Shown here one piece after another: positions 1 to 8,859 of a stretch of 64,000 nucleotides of DNA; the first letter of the stretch is position 1, and each line of letters starts with the position of its first letter. The notes beneath the pieces are model-generated. The model worked only from the letters and a program-made list of their open reading frames with translations. It was not told where the DNA came from and ran no database searches. A program made the translations under genes and the position numbers. The stretch covers positions 372,001 to 436,000 of the forward strand of contig CAYFOK010000001.1 of assembly GCA_964344685.1 (NCBI GenBank), given 5' to 3'. The DNA comes from Scalindua sp964344685. Its GTDB lineage: Bacteria; Planctomycetota; Brocadiia; Brocadiales; Scalinduaceae.

Positions 1-225
1 TCTATAGTAACTGCAGACAAATCCAATGCTAAGAGATTTACAGATGAGGTTGACTCTGCTGCGGTATACGTCAATGCCTCCACGCGCTTTACTGATGGAT
101 TTGAGTTCGGGATGGGAGCAGAAATAGGCATCAGTACAGACAAACTTCATGCTCGCGGGCCAATGGGGCTTCAAGAACTCACATCATACAAATACATCAT
201 CCACGGCACAGGACAAATCCGTTAG
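1..225 (+). CDS. proA: Gamma-glutamyl phosphate reductase, C-terminal fragment
   Basis: The open frame enters from the left edge and ends at TAG 223-225, giving the last 74 residues of ProA, the NADPH-dependent enzyme that reduces gamma-glutamyl phosphate to glutamate semialdehyde in proline synthesis. The family's C-terminal signature is clear: VDSAAVYVNASTRFTDG, then FGMGAEIGIST, LHARGPMGL and a final TSYKYII..GQIR. The catalytic cysteine lies upstream, outside the window. No proB is seen downstream, so any proB partner would be upstream. Confidence 0.95.
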   Translation, partial: SIVTADKSNAKRFTDEVDSAAVYVNASTRFTDGFEFGMGAEIGISTDKLHARGPMGLQELTSYKYIIHGTGQIR

Positions 226-379
226 TAAAGGTTTGCAAAATGGGGGATAAAGGTTTAATAAAGAATATCTGTTGTTTTAGCTTGATTTTTCATATTTGAT
301 GAGATATCTTCAGTCTTGAAATATTTTGGTAGTTTTCTCTGAAATTAAAGATTCAGGAATTATTTCTCAGGGGTTTACT

Positions 380-1639
380 ATGAAAAGAAAACTTTTACCG
401 GCATTTTCTTTAATGATCTTGCTTTCGTTGCTGGCAGGTTGTTTACAGCTGCAGACAAGGTTTTTGCCACACCACGTGAGCCTGGAAGAAGAGTTTCAAA
501 CGGGGAAATATGTACCAAAGATTAAAAACCTTTTTATTATACTGGATGCTTCATCATCTATGAGTGTGCCATATGCAGGTAAGGATGGTAAGGAGGTTTC
601 TAAGCTTACGGTTGCGAAAGATTTTATTAAACATATGAACAATACTATGCCTGCGATGGATGTTAACTGTGCCATTCAAACATTTGGCCGTGGAATTGAG
701 GTACCGATACAACAGACAGAAACCATATATGGAATGACTGCTTATTCCAGGTCTGGACTGGAACAAAGTTTAAATCGTATAAATTTCCTTGCTGAGGGCA
801 ACAGTCCGGCCGGGCTCGCCATCAGCGAAATCAGTAATACTATAGGGTCTATTAAAGGTGCGAATGCTGTGATCTTTATAAGTGATGGTGAACATCTGGT
901 GGAATGGAATCCTCTTGCAAAAGTCAGGGACATGGAAAATCGTTATGGAGACTGGACCTGCTTTTATACGGTTTGGATTGGAAATAATCCTGAAGGAAAA
1001 ACATTTCTGGAAGAACTTGCCGGAGAAATGGGTTGCGGTATTGCAACATCTATTGATCAAATTGCATCAAACGAGGACATGGTAAATTTTGTAAAGCAAG
1101 TATTTCTTACAACTGATGCCGACAGTGACAAAGATGGAATTCCGGATAGCCTGGATAAGTGTCCTGGTACTCCGATTGGGGTTGAAGTAGATGAGTCCGG
1201 ATGCCCTAAGCTTGCCCAGACGGATAGTGACGGTGATGGGGTCTTTGATGACATTGATGAATGTCAGGATACGCCGGTAGGAGCTGTTGTTGATGATAGA
1301 GGATGCTGGGTAGTCAAAGGTGTGCAGTTTGATTATAAAAAATGGGATGTTAAGCCAAAGTTTAATTCAAACCTGGATAATATAGAAAATATTTTGAGAA
1401 ATAACCCCGGGTTGAAGATAAGAATTGAGGGGCATACTGACGATGTTGGGTCAATGAAGTACAATATTGGTCTCTCCGGCAAAAGGGCTCAGGCAATTAA
1501 GGACTATCTGGTAGACAAAGGCATAGATTCGTCACGAATTACTACAAAAGGATTTGGGTATTCGAAGCCAATTGCAGATAATGATACGCCTACGGGACGT
1601 GCTTTGAACCGCAGGGCTGAAATCATACCTGTAAAATAG
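380..1639 (+). CDS. vWA-domain / OmpA-domain outer membrane lipoprotein
   Basis: Predicted lipoprotein of 419 residues. The start at 380 is chosen because AGGGG lies just upstream and because it gives a standard signal peptide ending in lipobox LLAGC (Cys21). A von Willebrand A domain follows, with a MIDAS-like DASSS motif near residue 58 and ISDGEH further on. Two calcium-binding thrombospondin-3-like segments follow (DSDKDGIPDSLDKCP and DSDGDGVFDDIDEC), then a C-terminal OmpA-type peptidoglycan-binding domain of about 100 residues (IRIEGHTDDVGS, LSGKRAQAIKDYL, NRRAEI). The likely role is an outer membrane to peptidoglycan anchor with an adhesive periplasmic or surface vWA domain. A longer in-frame start at 326 would spoil the signal peptide. 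It appears monocistronic. Confidence 0.85.
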   Translation: MKRKLLPAFSLMILLSLLAGCLQLQTRFLPHHVSLEEEFQTGKYVPKIKNLFIILDASSSMSVPYAGKDGKEVSKLTVAKDFIKHMNNTMPAMDVNCAIQTFGRGIEVPIQQTETIYGMTAYSRSGLEQSLNRINFLAEGNSPAGLAISEISNTIGSIKGANAVIFISDGEHLVEWNPLAKVRDMENRYGDWTCFYTVWIGNNPEGKTFLEELAGEMGCGIATSIDQIASNEDMVNFVKQVFLTTDADSDKDGIPDSLDKCPGTPIGVEVDESGCPKLAQTDSDGDGVFDDIDECQDTPVGAVVDDRGCWVVKGVQFDYKKWDVKPKFNSNLDNIENILRNNPGLKIRIEGHTDDVGSMKYNIGLSGKRAQAIKDYLVDKGIDSSRITTKGFGYSKPIADNDTPTGRALNRRAEIIPVK

Positions 1640-1708
1640 AGGAGTTGGATATTGGATTGGATCAGCAACTGTTTAAAATCCTGAGGTGAACACAGCAGCT
1701 TGAGAGTT

Positions 1709-3256
1709 TTAAATCTTTGATTTCCACTCATTGCCATGCATATAAAAGTGTATGGCAATGAACAATATGGCAAAGGAACAATAACCAATTGCAAAATCAG
1801 TTGCCATAGCACATCCAAACACACTGACCACACCGTTTGGTGTAAGCTCATATGCATGTATAATGCCTACAAAAGAAAGTAATGCTGCTCCCAGCGACCA
1901 GATACTAGCCAATAAGAAGTTCTTTTCAATCAAAAAGACTGAAATGGAAGCCAGTATCATGGACGTAAAGATAAAACCTCTCTCAAGTGATATCATTCCG
2001 TGAATAGCCAGGTTGTTGGTGAACGCATCCTTACCGATTTCAAATAGAGTTGTTCCCGCTGATCTGAGGGTGCTTTCAACCATTAGCAATCCCCATGCGG
2101 CAATAGCAGGGAAGAGGCCCATGGCAACCGCCATGGCATGATGCTTTGGTGTCTCTTGAAATGCCTGGGCGACTATTACTATCCCAATCCAAAGCAGGAT
2201 TCCAATTCCTGCTTCCAGAGGAACTACTTCCAGAATAACGGTTATAAATCCGCTTATGCAGATGATGGCTACGAAAACACCGTTTAAAATAGAGTATCCT
2301 GTCCTGGCACCAATAGACTTCCAGCCGGGATGGCCAATATATATGGTTGTAGGAAAGCAGCTGCCAAAAAGCGAGGCTACAACAGAGCCGATTCCATTTG
2401 TTAATAGTGAAGGAAATGTATCGTATTTATCACCCGCAGCTTCAGCGCTTTCAAGATTTTGTAATGAGCCTACTACATTAAACACTCCCATAGGGACAAT
2501 AATTGAAATATACTGAAGTATGTATTTACTTTTAATCATATCGATCATGCTTCCACCACAAAAAAGAGGTGGTGTAAAATGAAATAATCCATATTCGCTC
2601 ACAATGATGTCACTATCCATATAGCCCATGATCCATGCCAATCCCGTACCTACTCCAATGGCAATCAATCCTCCAGGTAGTCCCAGAGGAAATCTCACTT
2701 TTGAAAAATACTGGACAAGAATGAACGCAAGTGGAAACAGGGCTATTATAGGTTTTTCAAATATCTTAAATGCAAAATCCATTGAGATAAAAGTAATAGC
2801 AATTCCTGCCAGTGTAGAGAGCAGAGCCGCTCTTGGAGTAATACGCCTCAGATATCCTCCGATTAGTGCTCCCAACATCTCTATTATTCCACTCAGGAAA
2901 CAGGCAATCATGCCAACCTTCCATACCAGGTATGGGTCATTGGTGGCTTTATAAACTGGAGCCATAATAAAAAAGATAAAGGCGAAAAGACTAACCGTAT
3001 TGATTCCATAAGGCAGTGCTGTTACGTCACTTCTTTGGGTACTGATTGCAAGCCTTCTAGCCTGCCACGAATAAAAAAGATTTCCTAATAGTATAGAAAT
3101 AGCCGCACCGGGAAGTATCACCCCAAAAACAAGTTTATCGGGCATGCCACACAGCATCTTACAGAGGCTTACTATGAGTATCAGCTGTACAAGATTGTCA
3201 ATGGCAAGGCCAAAGAATCCGTCTATATCTTTTCTTGTAAATAATGGGTAATTCAT
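1709..3256 (-). CDS. NCS2/AzgA-like purine or xanthine/uracil-type permease
   Basis: Polytopic membrane protein of 515 residues with about a dozen hydrophobic segments. The conserved TALPYGINTVSLFAF stretch in the first third and the PTTIYIGHPGWKSIG stretch in the middle match the nucleobase-cation symporter 2 / AzgA-like arrangement, in which these re-entrant regions bind substrate. The substrate cannot be named from sequence: guanine/hypoxanthine, xanthine and uracil all occur in this superfamily, and this branch is usually labelled only as a permease. It is transcribed divergently from the small ferritin-like pair, across a 72-base gap. No nucleobase catabolic gene is next to it. Confidence 0.75.
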   Translation of the reverse strand: MNYPLFTRKDIDGFFGLAIDNLVQLILIVSLCKMLCGMPDKLVFGVILPGAAISILLGNLFYSWQARRLAISTQRSDVTALPYGINTVSLFAFIFFIMAPVYKATNDPYLVWKVGMIACFLSGIIEMLGALIGGYLRRITPRAALLSTLAGIAITFISMDFAFKIFEKPIIALFPLAFILVQYFSKVRFPLGLPGGLIAIGVGTGLAWIMGYMDSDIIVSEYGLFHFTPPLFCGGSMIDMIKSKYILQYISIIVPMGVFNVVGSLQNLESAEAAGDKYDTFPSLLTNGIGSVVASLFGSCFPTTIYIGHPGWKSIGARTGYSILNGVFVAIICISGFITVILEVVPLEAGIGILLWIGIVIVAQAFQETPKHHAMAVAMGLFPAIAAWGLLMVESTLRSAGTTLFEIGKDAFTNNLAIHGMISLERGFIFTSMILASISVFLIEKNFLLASIWSLGAALLSFVGIIHAYELTPNGVVSVFGCAMATDFAIGYCSFAILFIAIHFYMHGNEWKSKI

Positions 3257-3328
3257 AGTTTTTTTAAGCTTGCTTTATAATAAGGCAGTTTGCTATAGTT
3301 TATTTTTAAGTGACAGAGGAACTAATAT

Positions 3329-3571
3329 ATGATTAAAAAGAAACTATTGATAGAAAGTCTTTATGATGCCCTGGACCGTGAAGAGGAGGCAAACTCTCAG
3401 TTTTATGATTATACTATAAAATCGCTTAAATACTACAAGTGGTTAAGCGAAGATAAAAAAGAAAAAGTACAGGACATTATAACTAAATTAAGGGATGATA
3501 CCCAAAGACATAAGAGTATGGTAGAACAATTAATACAATACGTACAGGAGAGTGAAAAGGATGTATTCTAG
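3329..3571 (+). CDS. Small ferritin-like two-helix protein (first of pair)
   Basis: Eighty residues, predicted as two long helices: DREEEANSQFYDYTI then KLRDDTQRHKSMVEQL. The spacing of acidic residues in helix one and the RHKSMVEQ in helix two resembles half of a rubrerythrin/ferritin-like bundle (E..., then E/D..H). A full diiron site needs four helices, so this protein would have to dimerise or pair with the next gene. The function is unproven. The gene overlaps the next one by 11 bases, which indicates translational coupling. Confidence 0.6.
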   Translation: MIKKKLLIESLYDALDREEEANSQFYDYTIKSLKYYKWLSEDKKEKVQDIITKLRDDTQRHKSMVEQLIQYVQESEKDVF

Positions 3572-3755
3572 GGAAGCTCTCTCTGATATATTTGAAAGAA
3601 TCCTACAATTTGAAAAGGATGCCAAATCAGTATATGATGACTGTATAGAACAACTGGATGACGAGACTGCTATCAACATTCTACAGACAATCAGAAACGA
3701 AGAAATGGGTCACATAGAGCTAGCCAGGCTCCTTATAGAATTAATCCAGGATTAA
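3561..3755 (+). CDS. Small ferritin-like two-helix protein (second of pair)
   Basis: Sixty-four residues from ATG 3561. That start is preferred over GTG 3552 because GGAG at 3547-3550 sits 10 bases upstream of the ATG but only one base from the GTG. Helix one carries LQFEKDAKSVYDDCI and helix two IRNEEMGHIELARLL. The EEMGH motif is the classic ferritin-like E..H iron-ligand pattern. The gene starts inside the 3' end of the previous gene, so the two are probably translated together and may form a heteromeric four-helix bundle. The stop lies 4 bases before the convergent DUF1844 gene. Confidence 0.6.
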   Translation: MYSREALSDIFERILQFEKDAKSVYDDCIEQLDDETAINILQTIRNEEMGHIELARLLIELIQD

Positions 3756-3759
3756 TGGC

Positions 3760-4098
3760 TTATTTGGACTTTTCAACATACCTCATTCTTAAATCATAGA
3801 GAGCAGTTTCCAATAGTTTTGTTTCATCATCCGTTAGGTTTCCGTTAGTCTTCTCCTTAATTATCTGTAATGTGTCAATAGTAAACTTTGCCTGATCAAG
3901 GTTCTTTTCTTTAGTTTTACTAAAAGGATTTTCCACTTCCCCTAAACTAATTAATGCCTGAGTGACAAGGCTTGATATGAATAAGGAGAAACTTGCTTCA
4001 GGGATTTTCGAAAATTTTTTCTGATTCAATTCTTCCGTACCATTCGGTTCTTTATCTAAATCTGCACCTGACTGCTTCAATTTTTCATCATCATCCAT
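3760..4098 (-). CDS. DUF1844 family protein
   Basis: Cytoplasmic protein of 112 residues. After a charged 35-residue lead it carries the DUF1844 core: ASFSLFISSLVTQALISLGEV, then LDQAKFTIDTLQIIKEKT, NLTDDETKLLETALYDLRMRYVE. The family is small, of unknown function, and common in planctomycetes and deltaproteobacteria. It lies 34 bases downstream of pyrG and is probably the last gene of the kdsB-pyrG transcription unit. Confidence 0.85.
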   Translation of the reverse strand: MDDDEKLKQSGADLDKEPNGTEELNQKKFSKIPEASFSLFISSLVTQALISLGEVENPFSKTKEKNLDQAKFTIDTLQIIKEKTNGNLTDDETKLLETALYDLRMRYVEKSK

Positions 4099-4132
4099 TA
4101 TTAGTCCTCCATTAAATTATATTGAGCTTTTT

Positions 4133-5743
4133 TTACGAAATATTATTGCCGGCATCCATTGAGGCTTTAATAAATTCAGTAAAGAGTGGATGTGGACTTG
4201 TTGGTTTGGATTTAAACTCGGGGTGAAATTGTACTGCTACAAACCATGGGTGGTCCTTCAGCTCTATTATCTCTACCAATTCATTATCTGTAGTCAGGCC
4301 ACTGCAAATCATCCCCTCCTTTGCAAAAATATCTCTATATTTATTATTAAATTCATACCTGTGCCTGTGTCTTTCCGAAATAATTTCTTGACCATAACAT
4401 TTGCTGGCAATAGTATGTGGTTCAAGTTTACATGGTTGCGCACCCAATCTCATGGTACCTCCCATTTGATCAATTTCTTTCTGCTCTTCTAATAGACATA
4501 TAATCGGTTCAGGTGTATTAACGTCAAATTCTGTGCTGTTTGCATCTTTCAGGTTGCATACGTTTCGTGCAAATTCTATAGATGCACAATGCATTCCTAA
4601 ACACAATCCAAGATATGGAATCTTATTTTCTCTTGCATATTTTATCGCTTCGACTTTTCCCTCAATCCCTCTCTCTCCAAATCCACCCGGTATTAAGATT
4701 CCATTACATCCTTGAATGTATTTTTCTGCACCATCCTTCTCAATGTCACCGGATTCAATCCTTCTCACTTTTACCCTGGCCGAGTTACTGACACCACCGT
4801 GTGTTAATGCTTCATAAATAGATTCATAAGCAGATTGGTGTTCTATATACTTGCCGACTAAAGCAATTTCAATTGTAGTCTTTGTGTTTTTAAGTATTTC
4901 CAGCATGTTGAGCCATTTGTCAAGGTTGCCTCCGTTTGATTGTAGATGAAGCTTTTTCAAGATTATTTTATCGAGCCCTTCTCTAACAAGTAGCAAAGGG
5001 ATTTCGTAGATAAAGGGTTTTACGTCTTGTTCTTCAATGATTGATTCTTTGTCAACGTTACAGAAAAGAGATACTTTCTCTCTTATTTCGTCGGAGATTG
5101 CTTTTTCCGTTCTGCATATTAGAATGTCTGGCTCAATTCCAGCTTGCCGTAACATGCCAACACTATGCTGAGTTGGTTTTGTCTTTATCTCATCTGCAGC
5201 CCGGAGATATGGTATAAGAGTAAGATGTATATAAAGAACGTTTTCTCTGCCTATTTCACGACCAAATTGTCTAATTGCCTCTACAAACGGTTGACTCTCA
5301 ATATCTCCCACAATACCGCCTATCTCAGAGATCACTATGTCTGTATCAGCAGTAGCCAGCTTGCGTATGCAGTCTTTTATCTCATTTGTTATGTGAGGAA
5401 TTACCTGTATAGTTTTCCCCAGATACTTTCCCTGACGCTCCTTTGTTATAACCGAGTAATAAATTGAGCCTGTAGTACAGTTACAATCCCTATTCGTAAC
5501 GGCATTTGTAAATCTCTCATAATGGCCCAAATCTAAATCTGTTTCCGCACCATCTTCTGTAACGTAAATTTCTCCATGTTCAAAAGGACCCATCGTACCA
5601 GGGTCTACATTGACGTAAGGGTCAAATTTCTGTAGGCTTATTTTGTAACCATGGCTTTCTAAAAGCATGCCAATCGACGCGGCATTCAGACCTTTTCCAA
5701 GAGAGGAAACAACACCACCTGTAACAAATATATGCTTTGTCAT
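4133..5743 (-). CDS. pyrG: CTP synthase
   Basis: Full-length CTP synthase (536 residues), which aminates UTP to CTP using ATP and glutamine. The N-terminal synthetase domain begins with KHIFVTGGVVSSLGKGL (P-loop). It contains FDPYVNVDPGTMGPFEHGE and the Mg/UTP-binding segment around EIGGIVGDIES. The C-terminal class I glutaminase domain has GILIPGGFGERG, the nucleophile in YLGLCLGMHCA, and the His-Glu pair in FHPEF. Its ATG overlaps the stop of kdsB by four bases (ATGA), so the two are coupled. The pairing makes biochemical sense because KdsB consumes CTP. Confidence 0.97.
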   Translation of the reverse strand: MTKHIFVTGGVVSSLGKGLNAASIGMLLESHGYKISLQKFDPYVNVDPGTMGPFEHGEIYVTEDGAETDLDLGHYERFTNAVTNRDCNCTTGSIYYSVITKERQGKYLGKTIQVIPHITNEIKDCIRKLATADTDIVISEIGGIVGDIESQPFVEAIRQFGREIGRENVLYIHLTLIPYLRAADEIKTKPTQHSVGMLRQAGIEPDILICRTEKAISDEIREKVSLFCNVDKESIIEEQDVKPFIYEIPLLLVREGLDKIILKKLHLQSNGGNLDKWLNMLEILKNTKTTIEIALVGKYIEHQSAYESIYEALTHGGVSNSARVKVRRIESGDIEKDGAEKYIQGCNGILIPGGFGERGIEGKVEAIKYARENKIPYLGLCLGMHCASIEFARNVCNLKDANSTEFDVNTPEPIICLLEEQKEIDQMGGTMRLGAQPCKLEPHTIASKCYGQEIISERHRHRYEFNNKYRDIFAKEGMICSGLTTDNELVEIIELKDHPWFVAVQFHPEFKSKPTSPHPLFTEFIKASMDAGNNIS

Positions 5744-6540
5744 ATACGATATTTCTCCAAGAATCGTTCAAAATCTTCTGGTGTGTCTACACCTTCACAG
5801 GTACAGGGTGTGACAACAACTTTTATTTTATATCCATTTGAAATAACTCTAAGTTGCTCCAGCTTTTCTAACTCTTCTACTTTGGGTACTGGCAAACTGG
5901 AGAATGACAGTAAAAAATCCTTACGGTACATATATATACCAAGATGTTTCAAAAAATGAAATGAACTATTATTTTCTGAGTTAACTTCATTTAAGGCTTT
6001 GCTTGCCGTGGAAAAGTTTGAATGAATGTTTCCGTCTCTGACAAACGGAATTGATGCCCTGGAGAAATACATTGCATGGCCATTATTGTCTATAACAACT
6101 TTTACCGCATTAGGGTCCATTAATTCCTCAGTTGTCATTATCGGATTTGCAAACGTACATACTGCTGCCTCCTTTTCAGCGTACATAGCATCAATCAAAT
6201 CGTCTATCATACTCCCTTTGATATCTGGTTCATCCCCCTGGATATTTACTACAAAATCTACATCCATGCTGGATGCTATTTCAGCGACTCTGTCTGTTCC
6301 GGATGTGTGATTTGCAGATGTCATTTTAACAGATCCGCCAAAACCCTTTACCACATCAGCAATTCGTTTGTCGTCTGTAGCGATAATCACCTCTTGAACA
6401 TTCCTGGCCTGTGTTACTTTTCCATATACATGTTCTATAAGGTACTTACCTGTCTGCTCCCTGGCTTCGCGTTTAATTAATTTACCTGGAAGTCTGGTCG
6501 ACTCATATCTTGCAGGGATAATGGCAACAGTCTTTGGCAT
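5740..6540 (-). CDS. kdsB: 3-deoxy-manno-octulosonate cytidylyltransferase (CMP-KDO synthetase)
   Basis: 266 residues. It activates KDO with CTP to CMP-KDO for the lipopolysaccharide inner core. The N-terminal nucleotide-binding motif IIPARYESTRLPGKLI is canonical, followed by EVIIATDDKRI and the NIQGDEPDI metal/nucleotide motif. The near-C-terminal segment LEQLRVISNGYKIKVV is typical of the family. As first gene of the kdsB-pyrG-DUF1844 operon, it shows that the organism makes a KDO-containing lipid A core, i.e. a true outer membrane. Confidence 0.96.
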   Translation of the reverse strand: MPKTVAIIPARYESTRLPGKLIKREAREQTGKYLIEHVYGKVTQARNVQEVIIATDDKRIADVVKGFGGSVKMTSANHTSGTDRVAEIASSMDVDFVVNIQGDEPDIKGSMIDDLIDAMYAEKEAAVCTFANPIMTTEELMDPNAVKVVIDNNGHAMYFSRASIPFVRDGNIHSNFSTASKALNEVNSENNSSFHFLKHLGIYMYRKDFLLSFSSLPVPKVEELEKLEQLRVISNGYKIKVVVTPCTCEGVDTPEDFERFLEKYRI

Positions 6541-6969
6541 ATTTATTAAAATTAATCTTTAATTGTTTTTTCGTATTTCTTGTTTGTGTTTCCAAAAAGC
6601 ACATTATAACTACACACGGTATACAGTCAACTAAAATAACAGTCTAAATCCTTAATTTTAAAAGACTTAAAAACCCAAATTTCATTAGCATAACATCAAA
6701 AGCCATTTCTCAAATTAGTGTGATGTTTCTCAGTATTTGTAATAGATAATACTATTATGTATTAAAAGAGTACAAATTTTAAACAAAGAACCATAAGTGT
6801 TTTTATCCTATTATAAGGACATGTTTTTTTATTAATTTATAAGTTATTTAAAGTTCGTAGCTTATAAATACCCTGAGAAAATCAAACGATTAAGTGAGAC
6901 ATAGGCATACTAATTGCGAAACGTAAGGTATGAAAAATTATAATTAATTTATTAGGAGGGAACGAAGCT
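6541..6969. other. Intergenic region between divergent kdsB and a small gene
   Basis: This 429-base, very AT-rich stretch lies between divergent genes. No convincing coding frame or RNA gene was seen. It must hold the promoter for kdsB on the minus strand and, at its right end, the promoter-like sequence listed at 6914-6944. Confidence 0.6.
6914..6944 (+). promoter_or_regulatory. Putative sigma-70 promoter of the small gene at 6970
   Basis: TTGCGA at 6914-6919 and TATAAT at 6939-6944 are separated by 19 bases. The spacer is a little long, but the -10 is perfect. A strong Shine-Dalgarno (AGGAGG, 6953-6958) and ATG follow directly. Confidence 0.4.
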
Positions 6970-7212
6970 ATGGTAGAAAAATTATGCTACGACTTGAATA
7001 ATGAATCAGTTATTGACAAAGTGGTAAATTCTGCTAGAGCCAACAGTCTAAAAGCAGATCATCATACTCATCTTACGATAATGGATTTGGTTAATGTCTT
7101 TGAGGATGAAGCAGATAAGGTTTGCTCGAACAAACGTATAGCACATTTAATTGCTTTGGAAGCAATAAATGATTACTTAGAAAGCTATGTACATAATGTA
7201 AAAATTTCTTAA
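6970..7212 (+). CDS. Small acidic protein of unknown function
   Basis: Eighty residues with no recognised domain and no signal peptide. The sequence looks helical and soluble, with two cysteines (Cys6 and one in DKVCSNKR) and a histidine-rich patch ADHHTHLT. The gene is supported by a textbook AGGAGG Shine-Dalgarno 11 bases before the ATG and a promoter-like sequence upstream. It stands alone, convergent with the isomerase gene downstream. Confidence 0.6.
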   Translation: MVEKLCYDLNNESVIDKVVNSARANSLKADHHTHLTIMDLVNVFEDEADKVCSNKRIAHLIALEAINDYLESYVHNVKIS

Positions 7213-7255
7213 CAGCCTTTTTGCAGTGATCTGACATAATTATAAATTCTGGTTC

Positions 7256-8179
7256 TTATTCAGGTAAATTTCTTGTAATTTCTGCGCTTTCTACAAGGTT
7301 TACAAGCCAAGGATTTAACCTGGTTTGTATTTTTTGTACGGTGAGAAGGCTGGTAAGATCGTCTTTTACCTCACTAAATTTTTTGGTGCTTCTAGGTACC
7401 CGCTTCTCCAGTTTAAGGATATGGTATCCGGCATCAGTTTTTATTATCTCACTGAGTTCTCCGTTCTTCAGATTTGCTACTGCTCTACCCATGATGCCTT
7501 CTGGTCCAAACGGACGCATTCTTCCACCACGTGCGGCGGAATTTCTATCAATAGATTCTTTCTTTGCAAGTGATTCAAAATTAGCTCCGGATTTAAGTCT
7601 TTCCAGATTTCTTTCAGCATCTCTGTTAGTGCGAAATACTATCTGCCTGGCAAGGATTTTTTCTCCAAGTTGTTCTTCAAAAGCTTCATGCAGCTCTTCG
7701 TCTGTAATTTCTACTGTTTCCTCTATAATTTTCTCAGCTAATAATTCCGCCTCTATTTGACCATTCGTAAGTTTAAACATCTTAGTTATATTCTTTCTAT
7801 ACTCCTCCAAAGTCATACCAGCTTTTTCTAGTTCACGTTTAAGGTCTTGTTCGTCCTTCAAGCCGCCTTGTTTCATTTGTTGTTGGATTTGGGCATTGAT
7901 ATGTAATTCAACTCTCTTAGCAATATCCTCTGCTGCTATAGTAATGTTGCGTTTTTTAGCTTCCTGTTTTACAAGTGTTCTTCTTATTATACGTTCGAGA
8001 CCTTCTGCCCCGTTTATATTTATAAGTACGTTGGCAAGTGTATCACGGCTTATCTCTTCTCCATTTACGACTGCTACAATATTACTGTCTAACTTAACGT
8101 CAGAACCAAATATTTTATTGCTACTAAACATGCCAAGAGAAACAAGTACTACTCCAAATATAAAAGCTATGTTTTTCAT
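7256..8179 (-). CDS. Periplasmic parvulin-type peptidyl-prolyl isomerase (SurA/PrsA-like)
   Basis: Start at 8179 gives 307 residues and an N-terminal signal peptide (MKNIAFIFGVVLVSLGMF...); the longer frame to 8266 has no support. A SurA N-domain-like chaperone segment follows, beginning VAVNGEEISRDTLANVLI, then a parvulin domain with ILARQIVFRTNRDAERNLERL, FESLAKKESID, GGRMRPFGP, GELSEIIKTDAGYHILKLEKR. Its role would be folding of exported or outer membrane proteins. The C terminus returns to a helical SurA-like segment. It lies downstream of rnpB on the same strand, separated by about 300 bases. Confidence 0.88.
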   Translation of the reverse strand: MKNIAFIFGVVLVSLGMFSSNKIFGSDVKLDSNIVAVVNGEEISRDTLANVLININGAEGLERIIRRTLVKQEAKKRNITIAAEDIAKRVELHINAQIQQQMKQGGLKDEQDLKRELEKAGMTLEEYRKNITKMFKLTNGQIEAELLAEKIIEETVEITDEELHEAFEEQLGEKILARQIVFRTNRDAERNLERLKSGANFESLAKKESIDRNSAARGGRMRPFGPEGIMGRAVANLKNGELSEIIKTDAGYHILKLEKRVPRSTKKFSEVKDDLTSLLTVQKIQTRLNPWLVNLVESAEITRNLPE

Positions 8180-8474
8180 CACACTATGGTATCCTATAAA
8201 AAAGACTAAAAAATATCGCTTAAAAATAACACAGGAGTACATTAGTGTCAACTTCAATTTGTACATGACACTTGATGCACGTATGCTTATAAGGTTGAAA
8301 AGACGCTATCAAAAAAAACATACAGGAGATAGAGTTTTGTCAATAGCGTGGTTTTTATTAATACGTATATTTTTGTGTTGTATATGATGGTGAAGGAAAA
8401 TTCCATATCAATGTTGCTGGACAATTGATGCATAGGCAATGTTGTTTAACTGCTACTTGTTAGTTCTCAGGAAT
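8180..8474. other. Intergenic region between rnpB and the isomerase gene
   Basis: This stretch of about 295 AT-rich bases has no supported gene. It includes an inverted repeat AGTGTCA (8244-8250) / TGACACT (8266-8272), which could form a 7-bp hairpin in the leader of the isomerase mRNA. Confidence 0.4.
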
Positions 8475-8858
8475 TGAAGCAGACCATAAGCCGAGTTCTG
8501 TTTTTGATGACCATTAATCTAGTTCCGATGTTGCCATCGGAATCAAGCGGCTTACCCGGAGATTCAAAAGCGGATCACTTTATTTCTCCCTATTTAGCCT
8601 TTCTCCCAGCGGGGTTTACCGTGCCTCCCTGATCACCCAGAGAGCGGTGGGCTCTTACATTAAGCCATTATGGCCCCACCTTTTCACCCTTACCTTTCGA
8701 GACAGATCTCGTGAGGCGGTATTTTTTCTGTGGCACTTTCCTTAGGATCACTCCCACTCTGTGTTACAGAGCGCTGTATCCTGTGGAGCTCGGACTTTCC
8801 TCTTCAAAATTAGTCATAACATATGAATAATCCCTGAAGCGGCCATCCTGCCTGCTTC
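8475..8858 (-). ncRNA. rnpB: RNase P RNA (bacterial, class A-like)
   Basis: The catalytic RNA that matures tRNA 5' ends, read on the minus strand. The conserved 5' core GAGGAAAGTCCGAGCTCC is the complement of about 8785-8802. The conserved 3' region (CAGAACTCGGCTTATGGTC) is the complement of 8482-8500. P1 is formed by GAAGCAG at the 5' end (about 8850-8856) and CTGCTTC at the 3' end (about 8476-8482). Length (about 384 bases) is normal. The 5' end abuts the stop codon of the zinc-ribbon gene, so it is probably cotranscribed and processed. Ends are approximate. Confidence 0.93.
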
Positions 8859-8859
8859 T

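Noticed and set aside
1504..1857. 117-residue minus-strand frame across the end of the OmpA-domain gene
   Set aside because: Spans the 3' ends of two convergent genes and has no motif or ribosome site.
7341..8387. Long plus-strand open frames opposite the isomerase gene (7341-7760, 7896-8387)
   Set aside because: They are antisense to a clear parvulin gene, lack Shine-Dalgarno sites and give low-complexity hydrophobic/serine-rich translations.
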